Below, piece by piece: positions 16,026-25,382 of a stretch of 64,000 bases of DNA. The notes under the pieces are model-generated. The model saw only the letters and a program-made list of their open reading frames with translations. It was not told where the DNA came from and ran no database searches. How positions within the stretch are numbered: the stretch's first letter is position 1; each line of letters begins with the position of its first letter. The position numbers were made by a program, and so were the translations under genes. The stretch is from an uncultured Amylibacter sp. (GTDB lineage: Bacteria; Pseudomonadota; Alphaproteobacteria; Rhodobacterales; Rhodobacteraceae): positions 686,359-750,358 of the forward strand of contig OX044354.1 of the NCBI GenBank assembly GCA_943846615.1. The letters are read 5' to 3'.

Positions 16026-17027
16026 ATGACATCATTGAACCCACTCAAAAAATTCATCTCCGCTTTCGCAGCTTCGCTCACTATTGCCACCCCATTGGCC
16101 GCAGACAAAATCAATCCCGAATGGCAATCATTGCGTGAAGCAGGCGGGCGCTTAACGGATCGCGCCTGCAATGGCAGCGCCGCCTCTGTGAAAGAGGTCT
16201 GGGATCGCGTAGAAAACCAGGGCGATTTTGTGATGCAAAACAACCTTGGCTGGCTTGACAGTAATTGCGACAACTTCTCGATCTCAAACGAAATCCGCGC
16301 AAAATGGCAAATGAAATCTGCCTTCGCAGGCTATCCAATCGCATTGAACGGCTATGGCTTGCGCCTCCTCTCTGGAAATGGGGTCGATGCGGATATTTCC
16401 CTTGGCATCACACTGCTGCAACGCGCAATCAAAGGTGGGTATGGCAATGCGGCCCTAAACCTAAGCCTCTATTATGCGGATGGAAAATATTTTCCCGCCG
16501 ATCAAAAACAGGCCCAATACTACCTAGAACAAGCCAAGGCGAAGGGGGCGGATCCAGCCCAAATTGAATACACACAAAACTACCTTAAAAAATATGCACA
16601 AAACTCATCTTCGTCCACGAAAAGTAACGATGTTTGTAACGTCGCATTTATCTACAGCTGCTCGGTGAACAATCAAGTCAGCTTTATGTACGGCACCTCC
16701 GACAGCACCATCTCTTTTGCTGGATGCGGAGATTACGGCGCCAACGAGGTTACAATGCATCAAGCACGCATTACCCCATTCGTGCATTCCGAAGGGATTC
16801 CAAAAACAGCAATGAGCACAATAAAACTGCCCATGCATGGGTTCCAACGCGTAGCGCGCGCTAAGATGCCCAAATGTTCCGCGCTGGGTACACGCGGAAC
16901 AACAGTGATGTCCATTTTCAAATCAAGCACAGAAGACGGAGAGCTTAGGAAACGCATGTATGATGCAAGATTGCGCAGCCAAGCAAGACAGAAAAGCCAC
17001 ATTGAAATAATGGACTACAATTTCTAG
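16026..17027 (+). CDS. Exported Sel1-repeat (TPR-like) protein
   Basis: A 333-residue protein with an N-terminal signal peptide (LKKFISAFAASLTIATPLAA, cleavage near residue 26). Residues about 105-185 hold two Sel1-like repeats: GYPIALNGYGLRLLSGNGVD and GYGNAALNLSLYYADGKYFP, each with the A-x-x-x-L-G spacing of the family. After a serine-rich linker (NSSSSTKSN) the C-terminal half contains four cysteines in a pattern I do not recognise. Sel1 repeats are protein-binding solenoids often found in secreted or periplasmic regulators. The partner is unknown. The gene stands alone, with no terminator visible after it. Confidence 0.75.
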   Translation: MTSLNPLKKFISAFAASLTIATPLAADKINPEWQSLREAGGRLTDRACNGSAASVKEVWDRVENQGDFVMQNNLGWLDSNCDNFSISNEIRAKWQMKSAFAGYPIALNGYGLRLLSGNGVDADISLGITLLQRAIKGGYGNAALNLSLYYADGKYFPADQKQAQYYLEQAKAKGADPAQIEYTQNYLKKYAQNSSSSTKSNDVCNVAFIYSCSVNNQVSFMYGTSDSTISFAGCGDYGANEVTMHQARITPFVHSEGIPKTAMSTIKLPMHGFQRVARAKMPKCSALGTRGTTVMSIFKSSTEDGELRKRMYDARLRSQARQKSHIEIMDYNF

Positions 17028-17110
17028 GCAACCGATTCCGCGCTGAAAATTTGCTTTACCCACATTCAGAAACCGCTAGATTTTAATCATAACCAAACAA
17101 GGTGCCTCCA

Positions 17111-17950
17111 ATGAAACTCCTCCGTTACGGCCCCAAGGGCCAAGAAATCCCATGTTTGATCGATGATGCAGGCCACATTCGCGACCTGTCCGCCCATGTT
17201 GATGATTTCGCGGGCGATACGGTTTCGTTGGAATCCTTGGACAAACTGCGCGCATTGGATGTGCATCAACTTCCACAACTCCCCCACGGTGCACGCATTG
17301 GCGCCTGTCTGGCGGACACGCCGAATTTTTATTGCATTGGCCTAAACTATGCCAGACATGCCGCCGAAACAGGCAACACCCCACCACCTGAACCATTGGT
17401 TTTCAACAAGGCAACATCGGCTATCACAGGACCCTATGATGTCATCAAAATCCCCGAAGGAACTCGTCACACCGATTGGGAGGTAGAGTTAGGATTGGTC
17501 ATTGGCCGCCCCTGTTATGGCGTTTCACCTGCGGATGCATTGGATTACGTTTCAGGTTATTTCACCGCCAATGACGTATCCGAACGCACCTATCAAATGC
17601 ATCGCGCGGGCCAATGGGTTAAAGGAAAATCATTACCAACTTTCGCACCAATCGGCCCATATTTCGTCACAGCCGATGAAATCAAAGACCCGCAAAACTT
17701 GGCCGTTAAGACCATTGTGAACGATAAAGTCATGCAAAATTCGAACACGGACGACATGATTTATGACGTGCGCACAATAATCTCAAACCTGTCCCAATAC
17801 ATGGAATTACGCGTCGGCGACGTGATTATCACAGGCACCCCCGAAGGTGTCGGCGCAGGTATCAAACCCAAACCCCAATTCCTACGCGCTGGCGATGTGA
17901 TAGAGGTCGAGGTCGAAGGCCTTGGCGTCCAAAAAATGGATGTTATCTAA
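17111..17950 (+). CDS. Fumarylacetoacetate hydrolase-family enzyme
   Basis: A 279-residue FAH-fold enzyme. The metal and catalytic residues are visible: FYCIGLNYARHAAETG, TDWEVELGLVIG (two acidic ligands), GYFTANDVSERTYQ (third acidic ligand), KGKSLPTFAPIGPYFV and TGTPEGVGAG. Relatives include acylpyruvases, ureidoglycolate lyase and 2-hydroxyhepta-2,4-diene-1,7-dioate isomerase, so the substrate is not determined. ATG 17111 has AAGGTG at normal spacing; the GTG at 17102 is less likely. It is convergent with arsH, with the two stop codons abutting at 17950/17951. Confidence 0.9.
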   Translation: MKLLRYGPKGQEIPCLIDDAGHIRDLSAHVDDFAGDTVSLESLDKLRALDVHQLPQLPHGARIGACLADTPNFYCIGLNYARHAAETGNTPPPEPLVFNKATSAITGPYDVIKIPEGTRHTDWEVELGLVIGRPCYGVSPADALDYVSGYFTANDVSERTYQMHRAGQWVKGKSLPTFAPIGPYFVTADEIKDPQNLAVKTIVNDKVMQNSNTDDMIYDVRTIISNLSQYMELRVGDVIITGTPEGVGAGIKPKPQFLRAGDVIEVEVEGLGVQKMDVI

Positions 17951-18655
17951 CTACTTGCCCTTATTCACCCGCGCCATCAATTCGGCTGCGGTTTCCACAC
18001 GCTCGGAATATCGATCCACCAACGCATCCTTGATATCACGCGTCAGCAGGGTAAACCGCACCAACTCTTCCATTACATCAACAATACGGTTGTAATTACC
18101 AGACGGCTTCATCCGGCCATCCTTGTCAAACTCGCCCCATGTTTTTGGGGTCGAGGATTGGTTCGGGATCGTCAATAATCGCATCCAACGCCCCAAAATG
18201 CGCAACTGATTGACGGTATTAAAACTCTGCGATCCGCCATTCACCTGCATTAACGCCAATGTCTTACCTTGTGTTGGGCGCACAGCCCCATCGGACAAGG
18301 GCACCCAATCGATTTGCGTTTTCATAACGCCTGTCATCGCACCATGGCGCTCGGGCGATGACCAAACCATGCCCTCGCACCACTTTACCATTTCATGCAG
18401 TTCTTTGACTTTAGGATGATCACCATTCACTTCGTCCACCAGCGGCAGATCGGTGGGATCATAAAACTTCACCTCTGCGCCCAAACGCTCCAAAATCCGC
18501 GCCGCCTCTTCGGCCACCAAACGACTGTATGATGTCTTGCGCAACGAACCATACAATAACAGAATTTTCACCGGATGAGTGGAACGTTCCGTGGGAAATA
18601 ATGCATCTACATCAATCGGCTTCAATGCATCTTCGTTGATATTTGGGGTGCTCAT
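17951..18655 (-). CDS. arsH: ArsH-like NADPH-dependent FMN reductase
   Basis: A 234-residue flavodoxin-fold protein. The FMN phosphate loop is [14 protein letters not shown] and the flavin-contacting loop is [20 protein letters not shown], both typical of ArsH. ArsH oxidises trivalent methyl- or phenyl-arsenicals and reduces quinones or azo dyes with NADPH. No arsR, arsB or arsC is nearby, so a general redox role is as likely as arsenic resistance. A GNAT gene lies 9 bases upstream on the same strand, and an arsH-GNAT-pyrE operon reading leftwards is plausible. Confidence 0.88.
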   Translation of the reverse strand: MSTPNINEDALKPIDVDALFPTERSTHPVKILLLYGSLRKTSYSRLVAEEAARILERLGAEVKFYDPTDLPLVDEVNGDHPKVKELHEMVKWCEGMVWSSPERHGAMTGVMKTQIDWVPLSDGAVRPTQGKTLALMQVNGGSQSFNTVNQLRILGRWMRLLTIPNQSSTPKTWGEFDKDGRMKPSGNYNRIVDVMEELVRFTLLTRDIKDALVDRYSERVETAAELMARVNKGK

Positions 18656-18664
18656 AACCTGATC

Positions 18665-19264
18665 CTAATCGCGGGGTTTATCCAATTTGAATTGCAAATG
18701 CGCCTTGATCGTCGGCCATTCCGTTTTGATGATCGAATACACCGCTGTATCACGCAACGACCCATTCGCCATCACCATATGATTACGCAAAACCCCATCT
18801 AATTTCGCGCCAAGGCGCTCAATCGCATTGCGGCTTTGGGTGTTTACAAAATGGGTGCGGAATTCCACGGCGATACAGCTTAGCTGTTCAAATGCATGTC
18901 CCAACAACATCAATTTACACTCGGTGTTAATCGGCGATCGTTGCGCCGATTTCGCATACCACGTCGACCCTATTTCAACGCGCTTGTTCGCGGCATCGAT
19001 ATTCATAAATGTCGTCATGCCAACGGCATGTCCGCTGGATTGATCAATCACGGCAAATGGCTGCATCGATCCCATTTCACGCGACGCCAAACGACGCGTA
19101 ATTTCCGCCGCCATATCATCACTATGCGGGATCATCGTGTACCACAACAGATACAAATCGCCATCGCGCGCGGCGACCTGCAAATCAGCCAGGTGATCCA
19201 TAGACAACGGTTCCAGCCGCGCATACTTCCCCGACAGGGTTATATCCGCGGGCCAGATACTCAT
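18665..19264 (-). CDS. GNAT acetyltransferase, RimJ/RimL-like
   Basis: A 199-residue protein of the GCN5-related N-acetyltransferase fold (Acetyltransf_3). It begins [20 protein letters not shown]. The beta4 strand and pyrophosphate-loop region occur around [20 protein letters not shown], and the C-terminal [19 protein letters not shown] block is typical of RimJ/RimL-type enzymes. Substrate unknown; relatives acetylate protein N-termini or small amines. Its ATG overlaps the pyrE stop by 4 bases, so it is translationally coupled to pyrE, with no clear metabolic link. Confidence 0.85.
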   Translation of the reverse strand: MSIWPADITLSGKYARLEPLSMDHLADLQVAARDGDLYLLWYTMIPHSDDMAAEITRRLASREMGSMQPFAVIDQSSGHAVGMTTFMNIDAANKRVEIGSTWYAKSAQRSPINTECKLMLLGHAFEQLSCIAVEFRTHFVNTQSRNAIERLGAKLDGVLRNHMVMANGSLRDTAVYSIIKTEWPTIKAHLQFKLDKPRD

Positions 19265-19968
19265 TTCTTGCTAACACCCAGCTCTGAAATCCCACCATTC
19301 GCGGCAGACCATTCCAATGGGTTGTTCAAAAACGCTTCTACTTGATCCAGCTCGCTGGCATCAAAATTCCCATTCTCACGCGCGGCCGCTAAAATATCCC
19401 ACCAAGTCAGCAAGTAGTGCAATTTCAACCCATGCTCGTCCAACATATCGTGCGTATTTTTGAAAATGTCGTAATAAAAAACAACCAAGATATGTTCACA
19501 AATCGCTTCCGCTTTACGGATGGCCTCTGCGAACATCAACTTTGATCCACCATCCGTTGTCAAATCTTCCACCAACAACACGCGCTGGCCTGGGTGGATA
19601 TCCCCTTCGATCTGGGCATCACGTCCATAACCCTTTGGTTTTTTGCGCACATATTGCATCGGCAAGGCCATCTTATCAGCAATCCACGCGGCAAACGGGA
19701 TACCAGCGGTTTCACCGCCCGCGGCACTGTCAAACTTCTCAAAACCCACTTCGCGGTACAATGTTGCCACTGCGAAATCCATTAATGCGGAACGAATGCG
19801 CGGGTGGCTGATCAATTTGCGACAATCGATGTAAACAGGCGATGCTAGTCCAGATGCAAACGTGTACGGCTCACTTGGGCGAAACTTTACCGCCTCAATT
19901 TCCAGAAACATATTTGCGGCCAACTTGGCCATCTCTTCTTTGGTTGCGAAGGTATTTGGGAATGTCAT
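19261..19968 (-). CDS. pyrE: Orotate phosphoribosyltransferase
   Basis: A 235-residue type I phosphoribosyltransferase. It makes orotidine 5'-phosphate from orotate and PRPP in de novo pyrimidine synthesis. Motifs: [20 protein letters not shown] at the N-terminus, [37 protein letters not shown] (flexible catalytic loop) and the PRPP motif [14 protein letters not shown]. The start at 19968 follows AAAGGCG. The ATG is only 15 bases from the most likely start of the divergent AMP-binding gene, so the promoters must overlap coding sequence. Confidence 0.95.
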   Translation of the reverse strand: MTFPNTFATKEEMAKLAANMFLEIEAVKFRPSEPYTFASGLASPVYIDCRKLISHPRIRSALMDFAVATLYREVGFEKFDSAAGGETAGIPFAAWIADKMALPMQYVRKKPKGYGRDAQIEGDIHPGQRVLLVEDLTTDGGSKLMFAEAIRKAEAICEHILVVFYYDIFKNTHDMLDEHGLKLHYLLTWWDILAAARENGNFDASELDQVEAFLNNPLEWSAANGGISELGVSKK

Positions 19969-19983
19969 GATTTTGCGCCTTTG

Positions 19984-21204
19984 ATGATTTCCCAACCATT
20001 AAACAGATTCGCTCGCCAAGCCAAGTCTGACGATTGCAGGTGCGCCCCATTCAACATAAAAGACCCCATGGGAAACAGATTTCACACCGATCAAAACCAA
20101 GGCCTGCAAAACGCATATGGCGCATGGGCCGCATCCCAAGATGCGGATCGTATTATCGCCATCGCCTTGTCCGACCCAATCCACGCCATGTCCGCATTTT
20201 TCGGCTGTAACCATGTGGGCCGCATCGCATGTATGGCGGTCGAAAATTTGGATGATCGGTTCGTACTGTTATCTGAACCAATGGAACCCACTGCAATCGC
20301 ACCAGCCGAGGGTAAACTCACCCCCTTCATCACCTTCACTAGCGGCTCAACAAACCAACCTAAGGCAATTTTGCGCAATCCAGACAGCTGGATATATTCA
20401 TTCTACCGCAACGGCATCCGCCCAGACGACACCGTGGCAGTCATCGGAAACCTTGCTCACTCTCTGCCCCATTACGCAGCAACAGAGGCTATGCACATTG
20501 GCGCAAATGTTCTGTTTTGCCCTAAACGCTTAACCGGCACCCCAACAGTGGTGTACGCCACCCCCACCCAGCTACGCTTGGTTTTAAACGTTTTCACAAC
20601 GACACGCATGGCCATGATTGGCGGCGGTCATTTCACCAGCACAGACCGCGCCCACTGCGCGCGCATCTTCCCAAACGCTGATCTGCGCATCTTTTACGGC
20701 ACCGCCGAAACCAGCTTCATCTCAATCGCTGATGAAAACACGCCCGACGGATCAGTTGGACGGGCCTATGATGGGGTCGAGATCAGTGTTCTGAACGGCG
20801 AAATCAACGTTTCGACGCCAATGATGGCGATTGGATATTTAGACAAGAAAAAGGCATTTGATCACCGCGTTCCATTTGCGACAGGCGAGGTTGGTGAAAT
20901 TGGCGCACAGGGGAACCTATACCTCCAAGGTCGCGCGGATCGCCGTGTGACCATTGCCGACAAATCCGTTCATTTAGATGCGATAGAGGCAGATTTGATG
21001 GCGATGGATGGCATCACCCATGCAGGCGTCATCGCCCTTCCCGATAGCGCGCGCGGGTTGCGCGCCTTTGCCGGTGTTCGCGGTTCGAATGTCGATCACC
21101 CCATGTTGGGCGGTGTTCTGGTACTGGATGATTGGCCACAGCTCTTGTCGGGGAAAACCGATTATGTCAGGTTAAAACAGATCTTGAAACAGGCCTTTGC
21201 ATGA
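19984..21204 (+). CDS. Short AMP-binding acyl-CoA synthetase-like protein (YhfT-like)
   Basis: An adenylate-forming enzyme of about 406 residues, shorter than typical acyl-CoA synthetases (500-550). The P-loop [14 protein letters not shown] (near residue 115), the [10 protein letters not shown] motif (A5) and a GRADRR hinge (A8) are present. The last part is abbreviated but keeps [13 protein letters not shown], the catalytic-lysine-like motif. The N-terminus [12 protein letters not shown] aligns with usual synthetase starts, which favours ATG 19984 over 20068, although no ribosome binding site is clear. It overlaps the thiolase-like gene by ATGA. The pair resembles B. subtilis yhfT/yhfS, biotin-regulon genes found with a bioY; here bioMNY is next door. 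Confidence 0.75.
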   Translation: MISQPLNRFARQAKSDDCRCAPFNIKDPMGNRFHTDQNQGLQNAYGAWAASQDADRIIAIALSDPIHAMSAFFGCNHVGRIACMAVENLDDRFVLLSEPMEPTAIAPAEGKLTPFITFTSGSTNQPKAILRNPDSWIYSFYRNGIRPDDTVAVIGNLAHSLPHYAATEAMHIGANVLFCPKRLTGTPTVVYATPTQLRLVLNVFTTTRMAMIGGGHFTSTDRAHCARIFPNADLRIFYGTAETSFISIADENTPDGSVGRAYDGVEISVLNGEINVSTPMMAIGYLDKKKAFDHRVPFATGEVGEIGAQGNLYLQGRADRRVTIADKSVHLDAIEADLMAMDGITHAGVIALPDSARGLRAFAGVRGSNVDHPMLGGVLVLDDWPQLLSGKTDYVRLKQILKQAFA

Positions 21205-22298
21205 CGAAATCCGCCTATATCATTGCCGCCCATCGCAGCGCCGTCATTCCAAAGGGCGGCGCGTTTTCGCACCTTGGAATTCACCAACTCGCCGCCCCTG
21301 TCATTTCACGTTGTTTACAATCTGCAAACATCAACGCGGATCAAGTCAGCGAATTAATCCTCTCCAATGCTGTCGGCGCAGGCGGCAATCCTGCGCGATT
21401 ATCGGCACTGGCGGCGGGCCTGCCAGAACACATCGGCGGATTATCAATTGATCGCCAATGCACAGGCGGGTTGGACGCCATCTGGTTGGCCGCCCAAATG
21501 GTCACATCGGGTGTGCACGACATCATTATCGCAGGCGGATCAGAGAGCGCATCGCGCCGCCCCATTCGCATGCACGCCGTTCCAAACGGTGACCACATCC
21601 TCTATGATCGGCCAGATTTCACAGGTCTGCGCGGGCACGACCCCGACATGGTGGATGCGGTTGCGGAATTGGCGCAGAAATTGAACATTGATGGGCAATC
21701 CCAAACAGACTGGGCCATCGACAGCCACGCAAAAGCGATGCAAGCCGATGTAAGCAGTGAAATCACACCGATTGAACACCAAACCCGCGATGCCTTCACC
21801 CGCAACCTGATACAAAAAACCTGCGACCGTGCACCGATCCTATCTGGCACCATCACCACCGCCACTACCGCCGTCGACGCAGACGCCGCCGCATTCGTAA
21901 TCGTGGTGAGCGAAGACATCGCCAAGAATTGTCCAACCGCAATTCGCATCGTCTCAGGCGCGATGCTGGGAGGTCAACCAGACCAACCCACATTGGCACC
22001 AATCGCGGCAATCCAGTCCGTTTTGGATACCGCAGGCATCCCCGCACAATCCCTTCAAGCCGTCGAAATAATGGAAGCCTACGCCGCCCAAGCCATAATC
22101 GCGGCCCAATCCCAACCATTCGAACCAGCCACAATAAACAAAGGCGGCGGCGCATTATCGCGCGGCCACCCTATTGGTGCATCTGGTGCTATTTTGGCCG
22201 TGCGCCTGTATCATGAATTGCAAAAATCAGGTGGCACAGGATTGGCGACAATCGCCGCCGCAGGCGGGCTAGGTTCAGCCCTAATATTAGAGGCGTGA
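21201..22298 (+). CDS. Thiolase-like protein lacking the second catalytic cysteine (YhfS-like)
   Basis: A 365-residue thiolase-superfamily protein. The acyl-accepting cysteine is conserved (SIDRQCTGGLDAIWLAAQM) and so is the histidine loop (GGGALSRGHPIGASGA). In the last motif, where thiolases read GLAT-x-C-x-GGG, this protein has GLATIAAAGGLGSAL. The acid/base cysteine is therefore alanine, and ordinary acetyl-CoA acetyltransferase activity is doubtful. The sequence is also short for a thiolase (about 390) but close to B. subtilis YhfS, as I recall that protein's length. It is translationally coupled to the synthetase-like gene and converges on bioY with a 12-bp 3' overlap. Confidence 0.8.
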   Translation: MTKSAYIIAAHRSAVIPKGGAFSHLGIHQLAAPVISRCLQSANINADQVSELILSNAVGAGGNPARLSALAAGLPEHIGGLSIDRQCTGGLDAIWLAAQMVTSGVHDIIIAGGSESASRRPIRMHAVPNGDHILYDRPDFTGLRGHDPDMVDAVAELAQKLNIDGQSQTDWAIDSHAKAMQADVSSEITPIEHQTRDAFTRNLIQKTCDRAPILSGTITTATTAVDADAAAFVIVVSEDIAKNCPTAIRIVSGAMLGGQPDQPTLAPIAAIQSVLDTAGIPAQSLQAVEIMEAYAAQAIIAAQSQPFEPATINKGGGALSRGHPIGASGAILAVRLYHELQKSGGTGLATIAAAGGLGSALILEA

Positions 22299-22832
22299 CA
22301 AAACCGCATTTGGACGCGCGTTATACAACCCACCCGTAATCAAACCCGCCAAAACCGTTTTGATCAAATCACCCGGCATGAACGGTGACATCGTGATCAT
22401 CGAATCCCACAAACCAACACCCGCACCAACCATGTAATATGGGATCGCAATTGCGTACAACGCCACGATGCCACCAATAATTGCCGCTATCGTTGCCAAT
22501 ACACCAATGTTCAAATTATGCGTACGTTCCATAACGAAGCCCGTAACGAATGCCGCAACTGGAAAGCCGAATAAAAATCCAGCCCACGGCGTTGTGAAAA
22601 CGCCCAAACCACCACGACCACCAGCCAACAAAGGCAAACCAATCGCAACCAAAGCCAGAAACAATAAAACCGCCAAGGCACCACGTTTCGCACCCAAGAT
22701 TGTGCCACATAGCATAATACCCAAACTTTGCGCAGTAATCGGAATGCCGCTCATCAATGTGAACTTTGGCAACAAGCCCAGCACCGCGATCAACGCGGCG
22801 AAAACCGCGATATAAACAACATTACGTTCCAT
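22287..22832 (-). CDS. bioY: Biotin transporter substrate-binding S component
   Basis: A 181-residue membrane protein with about six helices, the biotin-capturing S component of an ECF transporter. Characteristic segments are PKFTLMSGIPITAQSLGIML near residue 30 and GRGGLGVFTTPWAGFLFGFP, which in BioY lines the biotin site. It is the last gene of a bioM-bioN-bioY operon, 8 bases after bioN. BioY alone can take up biotin slowly, while BioMN makes it high-affinity (shown in Rhodobacter capsulatus). Confidence 0.95.
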   Translation of the reverse strand: MERNVVYIAVFAALIAVLGLLPKFTLMSGIPITAQSLGIMLCGTILGAKRGALAVLLFLALVAIGLPLLAGGRGGLGVFTTPWAGFLFGFPVAAFVTGFVMERTHNLNIGVLATIAAIIGGIVALYAIAIPYYMVGAGVGLWDSMITMSPFMPGDLIKTVLAGLITGGLYNARPNAVLSRL

Positions 22833-22840
22833 GATATTCC

Positions 22841-23437
22841 CTACTGTATTCCGCCGCGTGCGCGCAGGGCTTCTGCCACCCGATCCGCATCATCGACAAC
22901 TGTTATGAACAACGGCAAAATGATCCGCCAACTTGCCCGTTTTCCCCCACGTGCGCGCCAGCTTTGTGTCAACTGGCCCGCCCGTTCGATAAGTACGGGG
23001 GTAAAGCGCATAACCATCCCAAACGCAAGGCCAATTGCCCCCGTACGTACACCCAATAGCGCCAACGGTGACAACAGCCACAAAAACAGATCAATCATAT
23101 CGGACAGGCGCGACGTCAGCGTCACAAAATTCGCCAAACCAACCAACACCAACAACCGCAGGCAAACCACCGACCCCGCCACATATTCACCGCGAAACGC
23201 ATGAAAAATCCAGATAATACCAACGATCCACAGGATCGGTTTCATTAACCACGCACCCTTGCGCAACGCCCCATCAACCGATGCGTACAACGCCACAACA
23301 CCCAATAACGCCAGCGCCAAAACAACCCACGCATCCACCCAAAACAGCGCCACAGACACCACCGCCAGCACCGCCATTTTCGGCCCCACGCGCAACCTAT
23401 GCGCCCATGAATTACCCGCTAAGCTAATCGACAGCAT
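22841..23437 (-). CDS. bioN: Biotin ECF transporter transmembrane component
   Basis: A 198-residue EcfT-type membrane protein with about five helices. The coupling-helix motif near the C-terminus is QSWRARGGKRAS followed by ALRARGG, the two Ala-Arg-Gly signatures that dock on the ATPase. It joins BioM (ATPase) to BioY (biotin binder). Its start overlaps the end of bioM by 14 bases, so translation is coupled. Confidence 0.92.
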   Translation of the reverse strand: MLSISLAGNSWAHRLRVGPKMAVLAVVSVALFWVDAWVVLALALLGVVALYASVDGALRKGAWLMKPILWIVGIIWIFHAFRGEYVAGSVVCLRLLVLVGLANFVTLTSRLSDMIDLFLWLLSPLALLGVRTGAIGLAFGMVMRFTPVLIERAGQLTQSWRARGGKRASWRIILPLFITVVDDADRVAEALRARGGIQ

Positions 23438-24134
23438 TGGCGCGTGCCTTCATATCATCGATGAATTTAGGGATCACCTGATCGGGGCGATCATTGGCAA
23501 CAACACGCCCTTGATCCATCCAAATGACCAGATCAAAATCAGCCAATAAATCCGTATCATGGGTGATCATCACCACCTGCTGATCCAACCCCGCCAATGT
23601 GCGTTGCAGTTGCATCGACGTCACCAAATCCAACCCCGCATATGGCTCGTCTAACACGATCACATCAGGCCCCATCGCCAATACAGACATCAAACACAGG
23701 TAATGGCGTTGCCCTTGGGATAATTGATGCGCCAACCGATCCGCCCAGTCGCCACGCCCATGCTCCACTAAAACCGCACGCGCACGCGCATCCGCCGCTT
23801 TGCGTTTCATACCTTTTTGCGTCAAACCAAATGCAATTTCCTCGGCGCATGTTGGAAAAATAATCTGATGATCTGGATTTTGAAAAATAATCCCAACCGT
23901 ATCCAGCGCCGCCTTACGATCATTGTATACGTCTACACCATTGACCGTAACCTGACCCGCATCGGGCTTAATCAACCCCGCGATCAGCCGCGCCATGGTC
24001 GATTTACCAGACCCATTGGCCCCAATGATCCCGATACGTGCATCGTCAATCGAAATGCTGATGTCATCAATCACACACAGATCATCAAACTTCACACTGA
24101 CTTGGTCTAAACTAATCGCCATCATATCGCCCAT
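23424..24134 (-). CDS. bioM: Biotin ECF transporter ATPase
   Basis: A 236-residue ABC ATPase of the CbiO/EcfA type. It has Walker A GIIGANGSGKSTMARL, Q-loop FQNPDHQI, signature LSQGQRHYLCLMSVLA (the S-Q-G-Q variant usual in ECF ATPases), Walker B DVIVLDEPYAGLD and H-loop MITHDTDL. Starts at 24134 (after GGGG), 24125 and 24122 are all possible; the 24212 start would overlap the divergent MFS gene. A perfect 13-bp palindrome lies 16 bases upstream and may be the operator of this operon. Confidence 0.94.
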   Translation of the reverse strand: MGDMMAISLDQVSVKFDDLCVIDDISISIDDARIGIIGANGSGKSTMARLIAGLIKPDAGQVTVNGVDVYNDRKAALDTVGIIFQNPDHQIIFPTCAEEIAFGLTQKGMKRKAADARARAVLVEHGRGDWADRLAHQLSQGQRHYLCLMSVLAMGPDVIVLDEPYAGLDLVTSMQLQRTLAGLDQQVVMITHDTDLLADFDLVIWMDQGRVVANDRPDQVIPKFIDDMKARANAVD

Positions 24135-24149
24135 TACTTGCGCCCCACA

Positions 24150-24162
24150 TATATCGGATATA
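24150..24162. promoter_or_regulatory. Candidate operator between bioM and the MFS gene
   Basis: TATATC, one base, GATATA: a perfect inverted repeat in the 57-bp gap between divergent starts. It is not the BioR consensus I remember (TTATCTATAA-like), so the regulator is left open. Confidence 0.35.
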
Positions 24163-24191
24163 GGTGTTTCACAAGCAACCCAAAGACATCT

Positions 24192-25382
24192 ATGAACCTG
24201 ATCGCGTTTCAATCCCCCAGTTATCGTCGCTACTACGTTGGCTCGACGGGTGCGGTGAATGCACTGTGGATCTTACGCGTGGTTTTGTCATGGCTGGCAT
24301 GGGACGTTTCACATTCCGCAACATTCGTTGGCATTATCGCGGCACTATCCTTGATGCCCACCATCTTCAGTGGGCCATTTTTTGGTGTAATGATGGATCG
24401 GATCAACATTATGCGTGCCGCCTACGGCACCAACATTGGCATGATGTTGGCCGCCCTGATTATGATCATCGCCATTCGATTGGATATACTGAATGAACCC
24501 TTCTTGATCGTGATCGGCCTGTTCATCGGCGTCGTCGCATCTGCACATCACCCCATGCGCCTGTCCCTTGGCCCGCGCTTGGTGCAACACCATCAGATCA
24601 GCTCGGTGTCAGCGCTTGCATCCCTAAACTTTAACCTCGCACGGATCATCGCGCCCTTCATCGCAGGCGTAATTATCGAAACCATGTCAATCACCGTGGC
24701 ATTGATCATGGTGCTGATCCTCTACACACCAAACCTGTTCATCTATGCCACCCTGCACCCGCGCGCATTGGATAAACCGGCGCGAAAACTGGGCATCTTC
24801 GCCTCCATGGGCGAAGGCATGATTTACATCTGGCATCATCACTATCTACGCCTCATCTTGATCACCGCGGCGCTCTATGCCGTATCGGTTCGATCCATAA
24901 TGGAAATCTTGCCCGTTATTGCAGACGGAAAATTCAACATGGGCGCGGTTGGATTGGGCCAACTTGGTGCCGCAATTGGCGCAGGCTCATTGGCGGCGGC
25001 ATTTTTCAAAACTATGGGCACATCGCAACGCATATCCGCCCTATCTGGCAAAAACCTTGCGATCGCCGCCGTCGGTTTCCTATTCCTTGCCCTGATGACG
25101 AACGCAAATTCATGGCCCCTCGCCCTGTTCAGTGCCGCCTGCATCGGATTCGCTGGTACATACCTTGGCATCACATTTCAATCAGAGGTCCAATCAGATC
25201 TGCCCGACGGCATGCGAGGCCGCGTCATGAGCATGTGGGGCGTCGTCACGCTTGGATCGACATCCATCGGCGCATTGATCGTCGGTTGGTTCGCGGATCA
25301 ATACGACCTTGGGATCACAGGATTATTCATAACTGCCCTGTCAATGCTGGCACTGCTATGGATTTCACGCTCGCGGCCCTAG
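24192..25382 (+). CDS. Major facilitator superfamily transporter (MFS_3/EntS-like)
   Basis: A 396-residue membrane protein with about twelve hydrophobic segments. It begins MNLIAFQSPSYRRYYVGSTG, the usual F-x-x-Y-x-x-G start of EntS/MFS_3 exporters. The loop 2-3 motif MMDRINIMRAAYG is present, and a second-half equivalent occurs at MRGRVMSMWGVVTLGSTSIG. ATG 24192 is chosen because the 54-base upstream extension reads as non-family sequence. Substrate unknown; relatives export siderophores or macrolides. It is convergent with the TSUP gene and overlaps its stop by 4 bases. Confidence 0.85.
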   Translation: MNLIAFQSPSYRRYYVGSTGAVNALWILRVVLSWLAWDVSHSATFVGIIAALSLMPTIFSGPFFGVMMDRINIMRAAYGTNIGMMLAALIMIIAIRLDILNEPFLIVIGLFIGVVASAHHPMRLSLGPRLVQHHQISSVSALASLNFNLARIIAPFIAGVIIETMSITVALIMVLILYTPNLFIYATLHPRALDKPARKLGIFASMGEGMIYIWHHHYLRLILITAALYAVSVRSIMEILPVIADGKFNMGAVGLGQLGAAIGAGSLAAAFFKTMGTSQRISALSGKNLAIAAVGFLFLALMTNANSWPLALFSAACIGFAGTYLGITFQSEVQSDLPDGMRGRVMSMWGVVTLGSTSIGALIVGWFADQYDLGITGLFITALSMLALLWISRSRP

